This document shows, piece by piece, positions 1 through 11,755 of a stretch of 64,000 nucleotides of DNA. The first letter of the stretch is position 1; every line of letters begins with the position of its first letter. The notes beneath the pieces are model-generated. The model was not told the origin of the DNA. It did no database searches and saw only the letters and a program-made list of their open reading frames with translations. The position numbers and the translations under genes are program-made. The stretch comes from Prorocentrum cordatum. Its lineage: Eukaryota; Sar; Dinophyceae; Prorocentrales; Prorocentraceae. Where the stretch lies: assembly GCA_963575745.1 (NCBI GenBank), contig CAUYUJ010000725.1, positions 269,501 through 333,500 of the forward strand. The letters run 5' to 3'.

Positions 1-13
1 TTCGGCGGCCCCC

Positions 14-130
14 CCTCGGGGGCTTCCTCTGGCTCCCGGGGGCCTCCTCTGGCTGCTCCTCGGGCGCTTCCTCTGGCCCCGCGGAGGCTTCCTGCCGCGC
101 CCCCCCTGGGCGCCCCGCCTCGCCGCCCCG
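14..130. repeat. GC-rich imperfect minisatellite
   Basis: Three to four imperfect copies of a 20-30 bp unit built on GGCTTCCTCTGGC. No coding signal is visible here, or in the GC-rich stretch up to position 420. Confidence 0.5.
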
Positions 131-420
131 ATCTGGCCGCCGCCGCCGCGCGAGAGAACTCGAACGGCGAGAGCTGACTCTCCGCGCCCGCGCGCGCGGG
201 GCGGGCGACGGCGCGCGGCGCGACGGCGGGCGGCGCGTCGGCGGAACGGCGGAGCATCGGCCGCAGCAGGGCGTTCCCCGCCACGGCGGCGTCCGTCGCA
301 GAGGGGCCGCCCACGCCTCCGTCGCGCGCGCGCCTGGGCGCCCCGAGAGCAGAGCGCGCTGCTCTTTATCCCAGACGCGGCTGCACCAGGGCATCGCGAT
401 GTCGCGGGCTCGGGGACGCG

Positions 421-535
421 CCGGAATGAGTCGCCTGTCTCAGCGAGCGAGTCGCCTGTCTGAGCGAGTGGGTCGCTAGTCTCGGCGAGGGAACCGCTAG
501 TCTCAGCGAGTAAGTCGCTTGTCCTAGCGATGCTT
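421..535. repeat. ~24-bp tandem repeat (GAGTCGCCTGTCTCAGCGAG)
   Basis: About five degenerate units, each containing a variant of GTCGCCTGTCTCAGCGAG. The unit drifts along the array (CGCTAGTCTC, CGCTTGTCCT). No gene overlaps it convincingly. Confidence 0.6.
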
Positions 536-639
536 CGCTTCCGCCGCCCCCCCCCCCCCTTCTGCTTCTCCTCGGTTCCTCCCTTCCCGCCCCCCTTCAA
601 GGAGAAAGTACCGACCGCGGATGGCGACGTCCTGTTATG

Positions 640-900
640 CCATTGTTGGACCACCCGCGTTGGGCCACCGTCGGGCAGCCGTTAAGCCGCCGTGGCATGA
701 CATGTTGGACCCTGGTTGGACCGCCTTCGGGCCGCCGTTGGACCGCTGTTGGACGGCGTTGGGTCGTCAATGCGCGGGGCGCGCCTGCGCCAGCGCGCGC
801 GAACCCTAGCGGGCGGGTCGGGTCGGGCGGGCGGGCCCAAGCGGGCGGGCCGGATCGGGTCGGGCGGACCCTGGCGGGCGGGTCGTCGCAGAGCCAATTT
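640..900. repeat. TTGGACCGC and GGGCGGGTCGGG minisatellites
   Basis: From about 640 to 760 the word TTGGACCGC and close variants recur at roughly 10-15 bp spacing. From 800 to 900 the sequence is made of GGGCGGGTCGGG-type words. ORFs across this stretch are low complexity in every frame and I treat them as spurious. Confidence 0.55.
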
Positions 901-1109
901 TTCATGCGTGGGCGACCAATTCTCGTTCGTGGCGGGGGGGCCGCGGGTCGCCGCTGCCTCTGCCCCCCCCCCCCCTCAGTGGCCCAGCGAAGGGCGACGA
1001 TGTGCGCCGCCGCGCACCAGCGATTCGATCGCTCTGATTGGATTGCGACAGCGCTGTGCATTTTTTCAAAGCAGCCGCTGGCTGCCGAAGCAAGCGGGCA
1101 TTGGCCGAG

Positions 1110-1500
1110 CGCGCGTCGACAGACCTCGTCCGGGGGCGGCTCGGCCGACGCGGCGCACGCAGATGCTGTCGAGCGTCTCTTTGGCGCCCGGGATCGCGGC
1201 GGCGGTGTCCTCGAACGCCTTCGCTGCACTGCGCGCGATGGCCGCGGCGCGTTCGGTCGCCGCCTGAGATCTGCCGAGGCAGTCCATTATCTGCTGCAAC
1301 CCGCCCCCGCGCACAGCGATGTCATTCGTCACCGCTGTCTTCAACAGGCGCTGGTCGACGGGCCCTGGGGAGCGCGCGTGGGCGTCGCGCTCTGAGGGCT
1401 GACCCGTGGGGGAGCAAGGCGATTTCGAAGACAATGCGCGCGCCATTATATACCTCCTGCAGCGCCGCCCCCCACTCAAGGTCGGGCCCCGCGTCGTGGT
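1110..1500 (-). CDS. possible minus-strand coding stretch, unknown product
   Basis: Two minus-strand reading frames that abut near 1370-1400 have balanced, Ala/Glu/Leu-rich composition, unlike the Arg/Pro/Gly noise around them. One contains DLEWGAALQEVYNGARIVFE. The other runs from VDQRLLKTAVTND through ATERAAAIARSAAKAFEDTA to GAKETLDSIC. The frame change between them could be an exon junction or an indel. I see no family signature and cannot fix the ends. It could be an exon of a host gene or a decayed mobile-element ORF. Confidence 0.3.
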
Positions 1501-1782
1501 AAGGGGGGGCCACAGGCGGTTCGCCAACTTGCCCCGCGCGAGTTCCCCGTCGGCGCCCTGGGAGAGGCGCCCCCCTCCTCCCCCCCCCCTCTCGCGCAAT
1601 CGCCGCGAGAGCAAAAGTCGCGCCGCAGCCGTGCCGTTTCGCCCACGCTCGACGAAACCGCGCCGCCATGGCTGCCCGTTGAATGTGCCCCGGCCGCTAA
1701 GAAAACCCGTTGCTTCGAGCAGAATGATCCCAGGCGCAAGCAGAGAACGGCGCGGCCCGCCCCACGAAGCGACTGCAATCGC

Positions 1783-1846
1783 TGGAGGAGGTGGAGGAGG
1801 AGGAGGAGGAGGAGGAGGAGGAGAGACGGCGACGGAGGAGGAGGGG
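1783..1846. repeat. (GGA)n microsatellite
   Basis: Nearly pure GGA triplets. On the minus strand this is a polypyrimidine TCC tract lying just upstream of the weak minus-strand coding stretch. Confidence 0.85.
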
Positions 1847-2689
1847 GAATAGTTTGATGATTAGGAAGTCCATCAAGTGACCTGCGGGGCCACCCGTTGA
1901 CCTTCATGAGACTCCAGATATGTCGTGCTCCGAGACCTGCCAGGCTAGAGGGGCGTAGAGCGAGTGCATCGCTCGGGCGCGTGGCATGCGAATATATCGC
2001 TGGTTGGCTCCGTGCTGTGAAACAGCTCCCCCGACCCAGTGGGACAGGAAACGCTGTGCGCGGATGGATCAGTGGAGGCAAACATACAACGCGCCTCCAT
2101 CAAATTGGCAGGTGCGTGAAAGACATCGGGAAAGAGCGAGGGAGAGATGGGGGGACAGAGAGAAATACGATTTCATCGCTTGAGTCTTTCGTTAGACCTC
2201 CTGGAGGAAGGCGGGGCCCCGCCAGAAAGGGCGGCGCCCGCGGCGCCCGCTGTGGCGTCCGCGGCGCCCGCGTGACCTCGCAGGCGCTGCCCCTGCTGCC
2301 CCTGCTGTTCCGGGATAGACAGCGCCATCGCCGTCCCTGTCGCCCGTGGGGCCCTGCCATGCGGAGCCCTTGGCGCCGCTGCCGCCCACGCTGCCCGTGC
2401 TGCCCCTGCCGCGGTCGGAGATGGCGCCGCTCCTGTCCTAGCCCGCCGCCGCCCTGGGAGGGGCCGCCCTTGCCGCCGCTGCCGCCCTGGGAGGAGGCGT
2501 CCTTGCCCATTCCCGAAGGCCGCCTCGGCGCGCGGCCTCCCTGCCAGCCCCAGCCGCCTGCGCCGCACTTGTCCGCGAAGTATTGCCTGGACGTGCCACC
2601 TCGTTTCTTCCGGCGCCGCTCGCCTGCTGACCAGGAATTGCCGCGCCACGTCGACGCCCCCCCCTTCGCTTGGAGGGGGCGGGCCGCGC

Positions 2690-3060
2690 GGGGCCCGCGG
2701 CGCGGCGAACCTTTTTGCCATCTCCGACTCCTCCCGAAGAGCTTCCGGGGAGTTCCGCATGGCGGTCAGTGCCGCGTGCCTCCTCTTCGCATCCGGGCTC
2801 TCCGCTTCATTTGCGCTTGCCTTGCTGTCGCCTTTGTCCTTGCCCTTCGGCTCGCCCTTGCCGCTGACCTTTTTTTCTTGCCGTTGCCGCCCTTGCCGTT
2901 GTCGGCGCCCGTCGGCTCCTCCGCAGGCTCTGAAACTGAACTCCTGGACGCTTCGGTGTCCGAGTCGCCGCCGGCGCTCTTGCCGTTGCTTTCCGGCCCA
3001 CAAGCGCCCTTGTTCTTGCCTTCCCCTCTGGCCCTCGGACTGGAACTGCAAAAAACGCGT
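2690..3060 (-). CDS. possible Lys/Glu-rich coding stretch with a homopolymer frame change
   Basis: Two minus-strand frames give hydrophilic, gene-like sequence that joins at an A7 run near 2870-2880. The upstream part includes GDSDTEASRSSVSEPAEEPT; the downstream part includes KGKDKGDSKASANEAESPDA and then RHAALTAMRNSPEALREESE. One extra A in the run would make them one frame, so this may be a sequencing or replication slip in a real exon. The product would be a disordered, Lys/Ser/Glu-rich segment with no recognised domain. Confidence 0.3.
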
Positions 3061-3689
3061 CGCCCAAGGCCACCGGCGATTGCAGTGGCCTCTCCGTTAC
3101 GTCGGCCATTGCTGCAGGTGCGACCGCAGAGGTCTTGGGCCCAAATGGCCATGCGAAGGCGTGGTCGCAGGGGCGCTCCGCGAGATAGCTGGCGCAGGCA
3201 AGCAAGTGCATCGCTGGCGCAGGGTTGAGAGAAAGCGGTTTCAAAGAGTTTGCCCCTTCCTTCGAAACAGGAGCAAGGGGGACGTTCGAACCAGGCAAGA
3301 CCGTTCGCTTGCCAGTCGCCCCCCCCCTCGCCTTCCTCCTCCCCCCCCTTTCACCCCGCCCGCCCTGTCTGGTTCCCGAGCGAATGAATCGCATAGCGAC
3401 TGAATCATTGTATTATTGCTTTTGCTCGCAGACGGTGGCAGGGCACGCCCTCGCGCAGGCGGAAAAGAGGGCGGCGGGGCTCCCCGGGCCGCTCGCGCGG
3501 CTTCCCCAACGCCAGATTGCGCTCTCCAGGGCCCCCGAAAGAAGCGCGGCAACGAAAGCTAGACACGATCGGACAGTCTGTCTTGGACACCGCAGCATGG
3601 CTATCAATCGGCAGGCGAAGCGCGCGACTGATCAAGCGCGGCCGAAAGCGTGTCATAACAAATTATACACTTGATGAGTTACTCACCCA

Positions 3690-4650
3690 ACAGCTTCGAC
3701 ATCCTGAGCCTCTCTTTGCAACTCGAGCACCCCGTCCTGGCGCAACGACACTTCGAGTGCCCGAGCTTTTTGACGGCTTGAACAGCGGTGGCGCGGTGGC
3801 GCTCTTGCCGCTGCCCTTGTCCTTCCTCTTGGCCTCGCTGCCCTTCCTCGCGGCGCCCCTCAAACCCAGCCTTTCCCTGTGCCTCCGGCGTCGGGCCCCC
3901 CCCCGCCGCCCTTCTCCTTGGTCGCGAGGCCGTGCAGGGCTGCCTCGGCGACCGAAGCGGCGGCCTCCTTCTTGGGAGCAGTCTTGCCCCCTTTGGGCGA
4001 CGCTGGCTGCTGCTGGCGGCGCTGGCGCCGCTGCCGGCGGCGGTGCCTCTTCTTCCGGCGGAAGCGGAGGGAGGGCTCGCGGCAGCGTCCTCCGGGGCCG
4101 AGATCGCCGAGGCCGAGGCGCGCGCTGCGCCGCGCCCACAGGACCTCGAGGTGCAGAGGGCATGCCCCAGCGCCAATATCCGGCAAGAGCAAGCTGTCGA
4201 GCATGAGCTGCAGCATCTGCAACATGCTGGGCTGCGACGCCGAGGCGCTCGACGCCCGCGCCCCCGCGGCCTGCTGCTCTGCGTTGCGGCGCGGGCCGTG
4301 GCCTGGACGGGGCGAATCGTTGCCTCTGGCACGGGGCATGGCGCTGGCAGCTCGTCGCCATGCACTTGTTTGAAGATATCGCGGTGGTTCTCGCAGAACG
4401 TCGAGGTGGCCGTGCACAGCCCGGTCAGCCGAGCGGAGGGCGCAGGAGGCCTCGAAACCTCTGGGCGAAATTGCGGCCCGGGGGGGAAATTGGGGGCAGA
4501 TGGGGAGGGCGACGACGAGACGGGCGACGACGAGGGCCGCAATTTCACCCGCAGCCTGGCATTTGAACGCGCGCTTGGCTTGCTGGAGGTACGCGTACTT
4601 GTAGCCCGCGTCCAATGCCTCGCGGCCTCGGCTCCGCCCACGGCCATGCG
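3690..4650 (-). CDS. possible minus-strand coding fragments, unknown product
   Basis: Several short minus-strand segments in different frames look translated: GYKYAYLQQAKRAFKCQAAG near 4560-4620, FCENHRDIFKQVHGDEL near 4360-4400, a Leu-rich LQMLQLMLDSLLLPDIGAG near 4180-4230, and Lys-rich SPKGGKTAPKKEAAASVAEA near 3930-4000. They resemble the Lys-rich stretch at 2.7-3.0 kb in style. The frame keeps changing, so this is either a multi-exon gene with very short introns or a decayed gene. No family is recognised. Confidence 0.25.
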
Positions 4651-4702
4651 CCACAGCGTCGTCAACATCTGATGCGCCCCGCTCTCCTCAGCCCGTGGCT
4701 CT

Positions 4703-4850
4703 CCTCCTCCTCCTCCTCCTCCTCCTCCTCCTCCGTCAGAGATCGATGGAGCTCATGGTGGTCAGTCAGTCAGTCAGTCAGTCAGTCAGTCAGTCAGTCA
4801 GTCAGTCCTCCTCCTCCTCCTCCTCCTCCTCCTCTTCCTCCTCCTCCTGG
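4703..4850. repeat. (CTC)n - (CAGT)n - (CTC)n compound microsatellite
   Basis: A CTC/TCC tract is followed from about 4755 by thirteen or so CAGT tetranucleotides and then by a second TCC tract. It lies about 90 bp upstream of a plus-strand exon-like block, where it could serve as a long polypyrimidine tract. Confidence 0.9.
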
Positions 4851-4939
4851 TCGCCGCATTCGGTTTCGTCTTCGTCCTCGTGCCCATCGCTCCCTCGCGT
4901 CGGGCGTCCCATCGTGCGCCCGTGACGCGTGTCCGACAG

Positions 4940-5020
4940 GAGGCCACCGGCCGCCGGCTGGCGGAGTCGGACCAGAGGACCGCCGACCTGCAGCGGCGGC
5001 TCACGGAGTCGAAGGACCCT
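4940..5020 (+). CDS. exon-like block, coiled-coil protein (unknown)
   Basis: After the acceptor-like sequence TGTCCGACAG the plus frame reads EATGRRLAESDQRTADLQRR and then LTESKD. This is a charged alpha-helical pattern with Leu at heptad-like spacing and no resemblance to the surrounding repeats. It is one of several such islands on the same strand (others near 6.3, 6.8, 12.3, 13.3 and 15.0 kb) that may be exons of one long coiled-coil protein. The downstream border runs into a GACGTC repeat, so the donor site is uncertain. No domain beyond a predicted coiled coil is visible. Confidence 0.4.
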
Positions 5021-5130
5021 TCGCAGGGAGGACGACGTCGACGACGAGGGGCGTCGTCGTCGACGTCGACGTCGACGACGACGACGTCGACGTCGACGAC
5101 CCTTCGCAGGGAGGACGACGTCGACGACGG
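5017..5130. repeat. GACGTC-rich palindromic repeat flanked by 27-bp direct repeats
   Basis: The sequence CTTCGCAGGGAGGACGACGT occurs at about 5019 and again at about 5102. Between the copies lies a self-complementary run of GACGAC and GACGTC words. The whole can fold into a strong hairpin. Confidence 0.7.
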
Positions 5131-5146
5131 CATGATGGTTCAGCTG

Positions 5147-5297
5147 GAGTTGTTTTTCGATTTCGGCCCCCTGGGGCCGCGTTCGGGCCCCCGGGGACCA
5201 TCAAGCCTGGACCCAGGGCGAAAATTATACCCGAGGGGAGCGGTCGGGACCTCCTGGGGGCTGCGGAGTGAAGACTTCATTTCGGCGGATGCTAGGG
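5147..5297 (+). repeat. dispersed ~145-bp repeat family, copy 1
   Basis: Starts near TTTCGATTTCGGCCCCCTGG, contains GCGGTCGGGACCTCCTGGGG and ends with a CATTTCGGCGGATG block. The same order of blocks is found at 11.99-12.19 kb (reverse), 16.24 kb, 17.02 kb and 21.99-22.13 kb (reverse). Diverged middle and conserved ends suggest an old short mobile element (MITE, SINE or introner type). Confidence 0.6.
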
Positions 5298-5578
5298 TTT
5301 GGCTGCAGTGTTTGGTGTGTTGGGATGCAGGTATTCTCGCCTCGGGATGCCTTCCAGCACCTGCGCCTTGTCGAGGAGGGTTTTCTGGGGATGCTCGGGT
5401 CGTCCCGAACGGTTGCCTGATGCCCAAGTGATGGCCTGCAAACCAGCATGCCTCAGGGAAACGGGAGTCGAACCAGAGGAAGGAAAAACAGGACAAGGAG
5501 GAGGACGAGTGGGTGCACGACGATTGTTGAGGCGAACCGTTTGCGTCTGTCCCCCGTCCATACCCGCCTTGTGCAGGC

Positions 5579-5730
5579 TCCCCCCCTTTCCCCATCTTCA
5601 CGTTCCCCCCCCCGCTCCCATTTTTCCCCCCCGTCGCCATCCTCCCCCGTTTTTCCTCCTCCCCCTCCCCGTTCGCTCTCCGTCTGTCTCCTCCCCTGCC
5701 CCCCCAGCAGTTCCCTCATTTCTGTTCCCT
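5579..5730. repeat. C-rich polypyrimidine tract
   Basis: A 150-bp stretch almost entirely of C and T on the plus strand. No gene is visible in it. Confidence 0.7.
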
Positions 5731-5835
5731 TGTATCGGTTGCTCCAATCGCTTCCTCCGCCGCCCCTTCCCATTTCCTGGAACGGGGGGGGGGAAAGAAG
5801 AACAGGTCCGCTCACGTTGGCGGAACACCGCTTGT

Positions 5836-6041
5836 GAGGAGGAGGAGAAGGAGGAGGAGGAGGAGGAGAAGGAGGAAGAAGAAGAAGAGGAATAGGCCGA
5901 CGAAGAAATGCAGTGGAGGACCACCAGGAGCACGACGAGGAGCACGACGAGGAGCACGACGACGACGACGACGACGATGACGATGGCGACGACGATGACG
6001 GCTACGGCGACGGCGACCACGACCACGACCACGACCACGAT

Positions 6042-6083
<42 letters not shown>

Positions 6084-6160
6084 GAGGATGAGGACGAGGA
6101 TCACTCGAGGACGACGACGAGGACGAGGACGAGGACGAGGACGATTAGAAGGCGGACCAT
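5836..6160. repeat. GGA then GAC/CAC triplet array
   Basis: GGA/GAA triplets to about 5892, then GAGCACGACGAC and (CCACGA)n arrays to about 6160. Long ORFs here encode only Asp/His or Thr runs and are repeat artefacts. Confidence 0.9.
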
Positions 6161-6293
6161 GGCGACGACGACAAGGGCTTGCAGGAGGGGAAGGAGCAAG
6201 GGAGACACACATAGTTTTACGCAGGGGAGAGCGGGGGAGAAGGGAGAGATGGGTGGACACTGGACATGCTTGGCCGCTCGCCCGATGATGCGC

Positions 6294-6405
6294 TGCGGCC
6301 TCCGCCACGAAGGAGGCCATCGCGAGCCTCGCCTCCGAGCTCGAGTCGGCCGTGGACCTGGAGCCGGAGCTGCAGGAGCAGCTGCGAGGGGCCCTGGAGC
6401 GCGGG
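6294..6405 (+). CDS. exon-like block, coiled-coil protein (unknown)
   Basis: The plus frame reads EAIASLASELESAVDLEPEL followed by QEQLRGALERG after an AG acceptor within CCACGAAG. It is strongly helical and acidic, unlike the repeats on either side. Its strand and style match the blocks at 4.94 and 6.83 kb. A (CTC)n tract of 130 bp begins 80 bp downstream, within the presumed next intron. Confidence 0.45.
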
Positions 6406-6485
6406 AGGAGGGGAGGGGCCGGGGGGGAGGGCATGGGAGGAGTGGTAAGGCTGCGGGCCGCGCGCAGACGGGCCTCCCGGGCCAC

Positions 6486-6613
6486 CTCCTCCTCCTCCTC
6501 CTCCTCCTCCTCCTCCTCCTCCTCCTCCTCCTCCTCCTCCTCCTCCTCTTGTTCCTCCTCCTCCTCCTCTTGTTCCTCCTCCTCCTCCTCCTCCTCCTCC
6601 TCCTCCTCCTCCT
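6486..6613. repeat. (CTC)n microsatellite
   Basis: About 40 TCC triplets with two TTG interruptions. Lies between two exon-like blocks on the plus strand, as a pyrimidine-rich tract. Confidence 0.95.
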
Positions 6614-6828
6614 CATCCCCGCTGGCCTCAACGGGCCCGCCGAGCTGCCCTGGACGGTGTGAAAACCCCAACCCTGGGGCGCGGGGCGCCCCAGGGCCGG
6701 GTGTTGAGGCCGCCTCGGACGACTCGGCGCAGCCCGAAGCAAGGAGGGAGGAAGGGGACGGGAGGGAGGCAGGGAGGGAGCCAGAGGGAGAGGGGGAGGG
6801 GGGAGAGGGAGGGAGGGGGGGCCGCAGG

Positions 6829-6940
6829 GCGCTGGCTAGCGAGCTGTCGGAGTCGCGGCAGCGCCGGGACAGCCTCGAGTCGCTGCTGAGGAACACCGTG
6901 GACCGGCTGGAGTCCGGAACCCGGCGGACCGAAAGCATGC
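6829..6940 (+). CDS. exon-like block, coiled-coil protein (unknown)
   Basis: After the acceptor-like GGGGGCCGCAG the plus frame reads ALASELSESRQRRDSLESLL and then RNTVDRLESGTRR. Leu and charged residues alternate in a coiled-coil manner. The block follows a purine-rich AGGGAGG tract rather than a pyrimidine one, so the acceptor is not ideal. It probably belongs with the 6.29 kb block. Confidence 0.45.
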
Positions 6941-7329
6941 GCGGGTGCGCGGACAAGCGGAAAGACGTGTCTTTGAGGGCTTGACGATTTTTCGCCAGTC
7001 GGGTTGTGGGGGCCAAGCCAGAGAAGCCAAGGTCAACCCAGAGATGTCCACGCACGGTTGGAGAACTTGTGGAAGGTCCTTCGCGAATCGAGGGGCACAG
7101 GCGTCGTGAAGCCCGCATTGCAGCGATTTGAAAGGCGGGGGGGGCGACACCGCGCTGGCTGCGTCGCAGCCCGGGCCGGAGAGCTGCCCGCATCCCCGAA
7201 GGGGCGGCGCGAGGGCCCGCAGATGGGCGCGCGCGGCGCACCTCGAGGCACGGCGCGTGAGGTGTGGTGGCCTGGAGGTGCCAAGGCGTTGCCCTCCCAC
7301 TCCTCAAGCAGTGGCGAAGCGTCCCAGCT

Positions 7330-7500
7330 CGGCTATAGGCCCGACCACAGAATGGTCAGATCACCTCCTTTGTGGTCTCCACGACATGTTCTTCGAACAT
7401 TTCTGGCTGAGTTTGTCTTGTGTCAACACATCCGGTTGATGTTCTAAGAACAGTGTTTTTGTTATTAGAACATTGCTGGGTTCTGAGAACATTTCGTGGC
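7330..7500. other. AT-richer island with GTTCT-N-AGAAC palindromes
   Basis: Within about 110 bp there are three related palindromes: TGTTCTTCGAACA, GTTCTAAGAAC and GTTCTGAGAAC. Base composition drops well below that of the neighbours. No gene is visible. The palindromes could be protein-binding sites or remnants of an inverted-repeat element. Confidence 0.5.
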
Positions 7501-7579
7501 AGGCCTATAGGAATGCTGGGACGGTCGATTCCTGCTCAAAGTCTCATCTCTCCCAGGCCCATTCATCAGAGGAGGAGAA

Positions 7580-7719
7580 GGTACCCATACCTCTACCCTT
7601 CAGCCGTTTTCCCCTTTTTGGGTCTCCTCGCAGGCTCTCGTCGCCGCCGCTGGATTCGCTTCGAAATCCTAGTCAGAACGCACCCCAGGAGAGGTCTGGG
7701 GAGTAGCGGTATCGGTACC
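7580..7719 (+). mobile_element. MITE-like element, GGTACC family, copy 1
   Basis: A 140-bp sequence with inverted ends: the left end is GGTACCCATACCTCTACC and the reverse complement of the right end is GGTACCGATACCGCTAC. A second copy with the same ends and interior is at 19825-19963, and an interior fragment is at 23871-23960. It has no coding capacity. No clear target-site duplication is seen. Confidence 0.65.
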
Positions 7720-8054
7720 TTTTGGTTTCCCCAGTCCTTTTCCCCATTACCCTCCCAGGCACGGTGGTTCGACAGTTTGTTCAGTATGACACGTCACCCC
7801 TTAGCCACGGTGCTTCCCAGACAGTAGGTGTTTGCAGATTGCCGATGGAAGTTGTGTAGAGTAAGTTGTGTGGTGGTAGCGTTGTTGTGTGAGCTGTGTG
7901 GTGTGAGCTATTTGGCCTAAGCGATGTTGTCGGAGGTGAGGGGGTGAGATCGAAGTGGAACGGAGAGCCCCCCTACCAGGAAATCGATTTCGGTTTCGTG
8001 TTCGTGCGTGCCGTGCGCGCGGGCGAGGCGAAGCTGCGTGGGCGGGCGAGAGGA

Positions 8055-9439
<1,385 letters not shown>

Positions 9440-9440
<1 letters not shown>

Positions 9441-9660
9441 TTGTGATAGCGGTTGTGATTTCGATAGTGAGATCGATAGTGAGACCGACTGTGATATCGA
9501 TTGTGATATCGATTGTGAGATCGATTGTGAGATCGATAGTCAGATCAATTGTGAGATAGATCGAGTGAGATCGATTGTGAGATCGATCGAGGGAGATCGA
9601 TCGAGCGAGACCGATACTGAGATCGATAATGAGATCGATAGTGAGACCGATCGAGTGAGA
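9440..9660. repeat. GATCGATNGTGA tandem repeat
   Basis: About 18 copies of a 10-12 bp unit based on GAGATCGATTGT, with frequent GATCGATC palindromes. It continues directly from the GAT array. Confidence 0.85.
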
Positions 9661-10203
9661 CGTTGGTTCCTCCCCCCCCCGAACCTCCTTATCACCCGAA
9701 GGGTGGTCGTATAGGTATAAGCTTTGTGGTGTGAGATATGCTGTTGAAGATAAGCGCTGCAGCTCTGCTTGTTTATCGCTGCGATCTAAGCTATGCAGTG
9801 TGAGCTCTGCTGTGAAAGCTAAGTTACCTTACCCACCCAGGCCAAAGTGCGCCCACGAACGCCAACGAGGCGCCCACGGGCGGGCACCAGACGAAACTTT
9901 GGCATGCCTCTCCCAGAATGGGGTGCCCTGAGGCGACTGCGGGCCGGAACCACACGACACCTCAGCATACCCCCCCAGGCCCGAGGCGCCTACGAGGCTC
10001 CCACGGGCGCCCACCAACCGGGCAGCAGCCGAAGCCCCCGCATACGCATCCAATTCTTTCAGAAGTGAAATGAAGAAGCCCTAGGGGCAAGCAATGTTTA
10101 TGGTACGGCGAGCAATGATTAGAAAACGCTCGGGGGGCTCCGCCACCCCACTGTCCAGGCAGCGATTAGGAATGTTCCACGGCTCCGACAACTATTTTCT
10201 TTT

Positions 10204-10310
10204 AACGGAGGAGGGAGGAGGGAGGAGGGAGGAGGGAGGAGGGAGGAGGAGGAGGAGGAGGAGGAGGAGGAGCAGGAAGAGGAGGAGGAGGAGGAGCAGG
10301 AGCAGGTGGC
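10204..10310. repeat. (GGAGGGA)n / (GGA)n microsatellite
   Basis: GGAGGGA units followed by GGA triplets. Confidence 0.9.
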
Positions 10311-10394
10311 GATCGGAGTCGCATCATTATCTTTCGCTGTCTCTCTTTGTTGTTTTCTCTCTCTCTCTCTTTCTTTCTCTTTGTATCTGCTGCT

Positions 10395-10770
10395 CTGTAT
10401 GTATATTCATATATATATATGTATATAAATGTATATACACGTGTATTCATATACTGGATTTATATATATATATATATATATATACCAGGCTGCATTGGCG
10501 CTGCGCGCCATGCACCTTGCTCCTCTGAGTTTCGCACGCATGCGGGGTGCGTGCGTGCGTACATGCGCGCATGCATGTATACACGCGCACGCGCATGCAC
10601 GCTCTGCACATATATCTTTGTGTGTACCACACATGTATACTGTTGTGTATGTGTACACATAGTGCATGTACAGATGTGTATGTAAATGTATATGTCACTC
10701 GCAGGTGTTTGTTGGTGCACGCACCTATGTGTAATTATGGGTGCGCATACACATGCGTATCTCAGGCGGT
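10395..10770. repeat. TA / GTAT / GCGTGT simple-sequence island
   Basis: Contains (TA)n near 10460-10485 and alternating purine-pyrimidine GTGT/GCGC/ATAC sequence to about 10770. This is an AT-rich island inside GC-rich DNA, with Z-DNA or cruciform potential. No gene. Confidence 0.8.
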
Positions 10771-11070
10771 AGTGGCCTGACCGTCTGCTCAGGGCATCTC
10801 GCAACTCAGAGGTGCGAGGGTCTCAGGCGAAAGTAGCCAGACTAGTACGGGGCAATACATCTCCGATGTCAGCGTTGCGAGGATGTTTCAAGCGAAAGTG
10901 AATTGACCACCTCAGCTGAGGACATACCCGAACCCAGAATTGCGAGGATGTCTCAAACGAAAATTGCCTGAGCACCTCAGCTCAGGGCATCCCTGAATCA
11001 AAAGTTGCGAGGATGTCTCAGGTGAAAGTGGCGGACTACTCTGCGGCAGGGCATCTTGGAATCCCGAATT
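10765..11070. repeat. ~65-bp tandem repeat (TCTCAGGCGAAAGT)
   Basis: About five diverged units containing TTGCGAGGATGTCTCAGGCG, AAAGTGGCCTGA and CAGCTCAGGGCATCCC in the same order. The last unit overlaps the end of the minus-strand exon at 11.08 kb. Confidence 0.8.
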
Positions 11071-11074
11071 GCGA

Positions 11075-11266
11075 GGACTGCCTTCTTCGGGTTGTGGTCA
11101 GAGAACTCGTCTAGCTTCTCCAGACTCTCGTCGTTCCTGCCCTTCGGGAGCGCCGCTCGGAAGTTGGGGGTCGTGTTGATGCTGATCCGGATCTTGCCCA
11201 GGCCCTCCTCCCAGAATTGTTCGTCCTCCTTTGGGTTCCTGTTCTTGCTGTTGCGAGTCTTGGAAG
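11075..11266 (-). CDS. exon of an unrecognised protein
   Basis: The minus frame reads TRNSKNRNPKEDEQFWEEGL, then GKIRISINTTPNFRAALPKG, then RNDESLEKLDEFSDHNPKKA and VLAI. Composition is balanced and hydrophilic, and the frame is open with no repeat character. It stands directly downstream (on its strand) of a 480-bp TCC-type tract and an AAG acceptor-like site. The lower end merges with a 65-bp repeat, so the donor is uncertain. I do not recognise the family. Confidence 0.55.
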
Positions 11267-11267
11267 A

Positions 11268-11755
11268 AGAGGAGGAGGAAGGAGGAAGGAGGAAGGAGGA
11301 AGGAGCAAGGAGCAAGGAGCAAGGAGGAAGGAGGACAGAGAAAGGAGGAAGGAGGAAGGAGGAAGGAGGAAGGCGGAAGGGGGAAGGAGGAAGGAGGAAG
11401 GAGGAAGGAGGGAGGAGGAAGGAGAAAGGAGGAAGGAGGAAGGAGGAGGAGGAGGAGGAGGGGGAAGAAGAAGAAGAGGAGGAAGAAAATGAGGAAAAGG
11501 AGGAATGAGGATAGAGGAGGAAGAAAAAGAGGAGGAAAAAGGAGGAAGAGGGAATAGGATGGAGGAGGGAGGAGACTGAGGAGGAATGGGCGGAACATGA
11601 GGAGAGGGGAGGAGGAGGAGGAGGAGGAGGAGGAGGAGGGAGGGAGGGAGGGAGGAGGGAGGGAGGGAGGGGAGGGAGGGAGGGAGGGAGGAGGAGAGAG
11701 GGAGGGAGGGATGGGAGGGAGGAGGAGAAGGAGGAGGAGGAGGAGGAGGAGGCCC
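11268..11755. repeat. (GGAAGGA)n and (GGA)n/(GGGA)n array
   Basis: GGAAGGA units to about 11430, mixed GGA/GAA to 11590, then GGA and GGGAGGGA to 11755. On the minus strand it is an almost uninterrupted pyrimidine tract that ends at the 11.27 kb exon boundary. Confidence 0.95.

Noticed and set aside
5598-7307. 569-codon minus-strand ORF
   Set aside because: Consists mainly of Glu, Val and Ser runs from microsatellites. The credible coding blocks in this region are on the plus strand.
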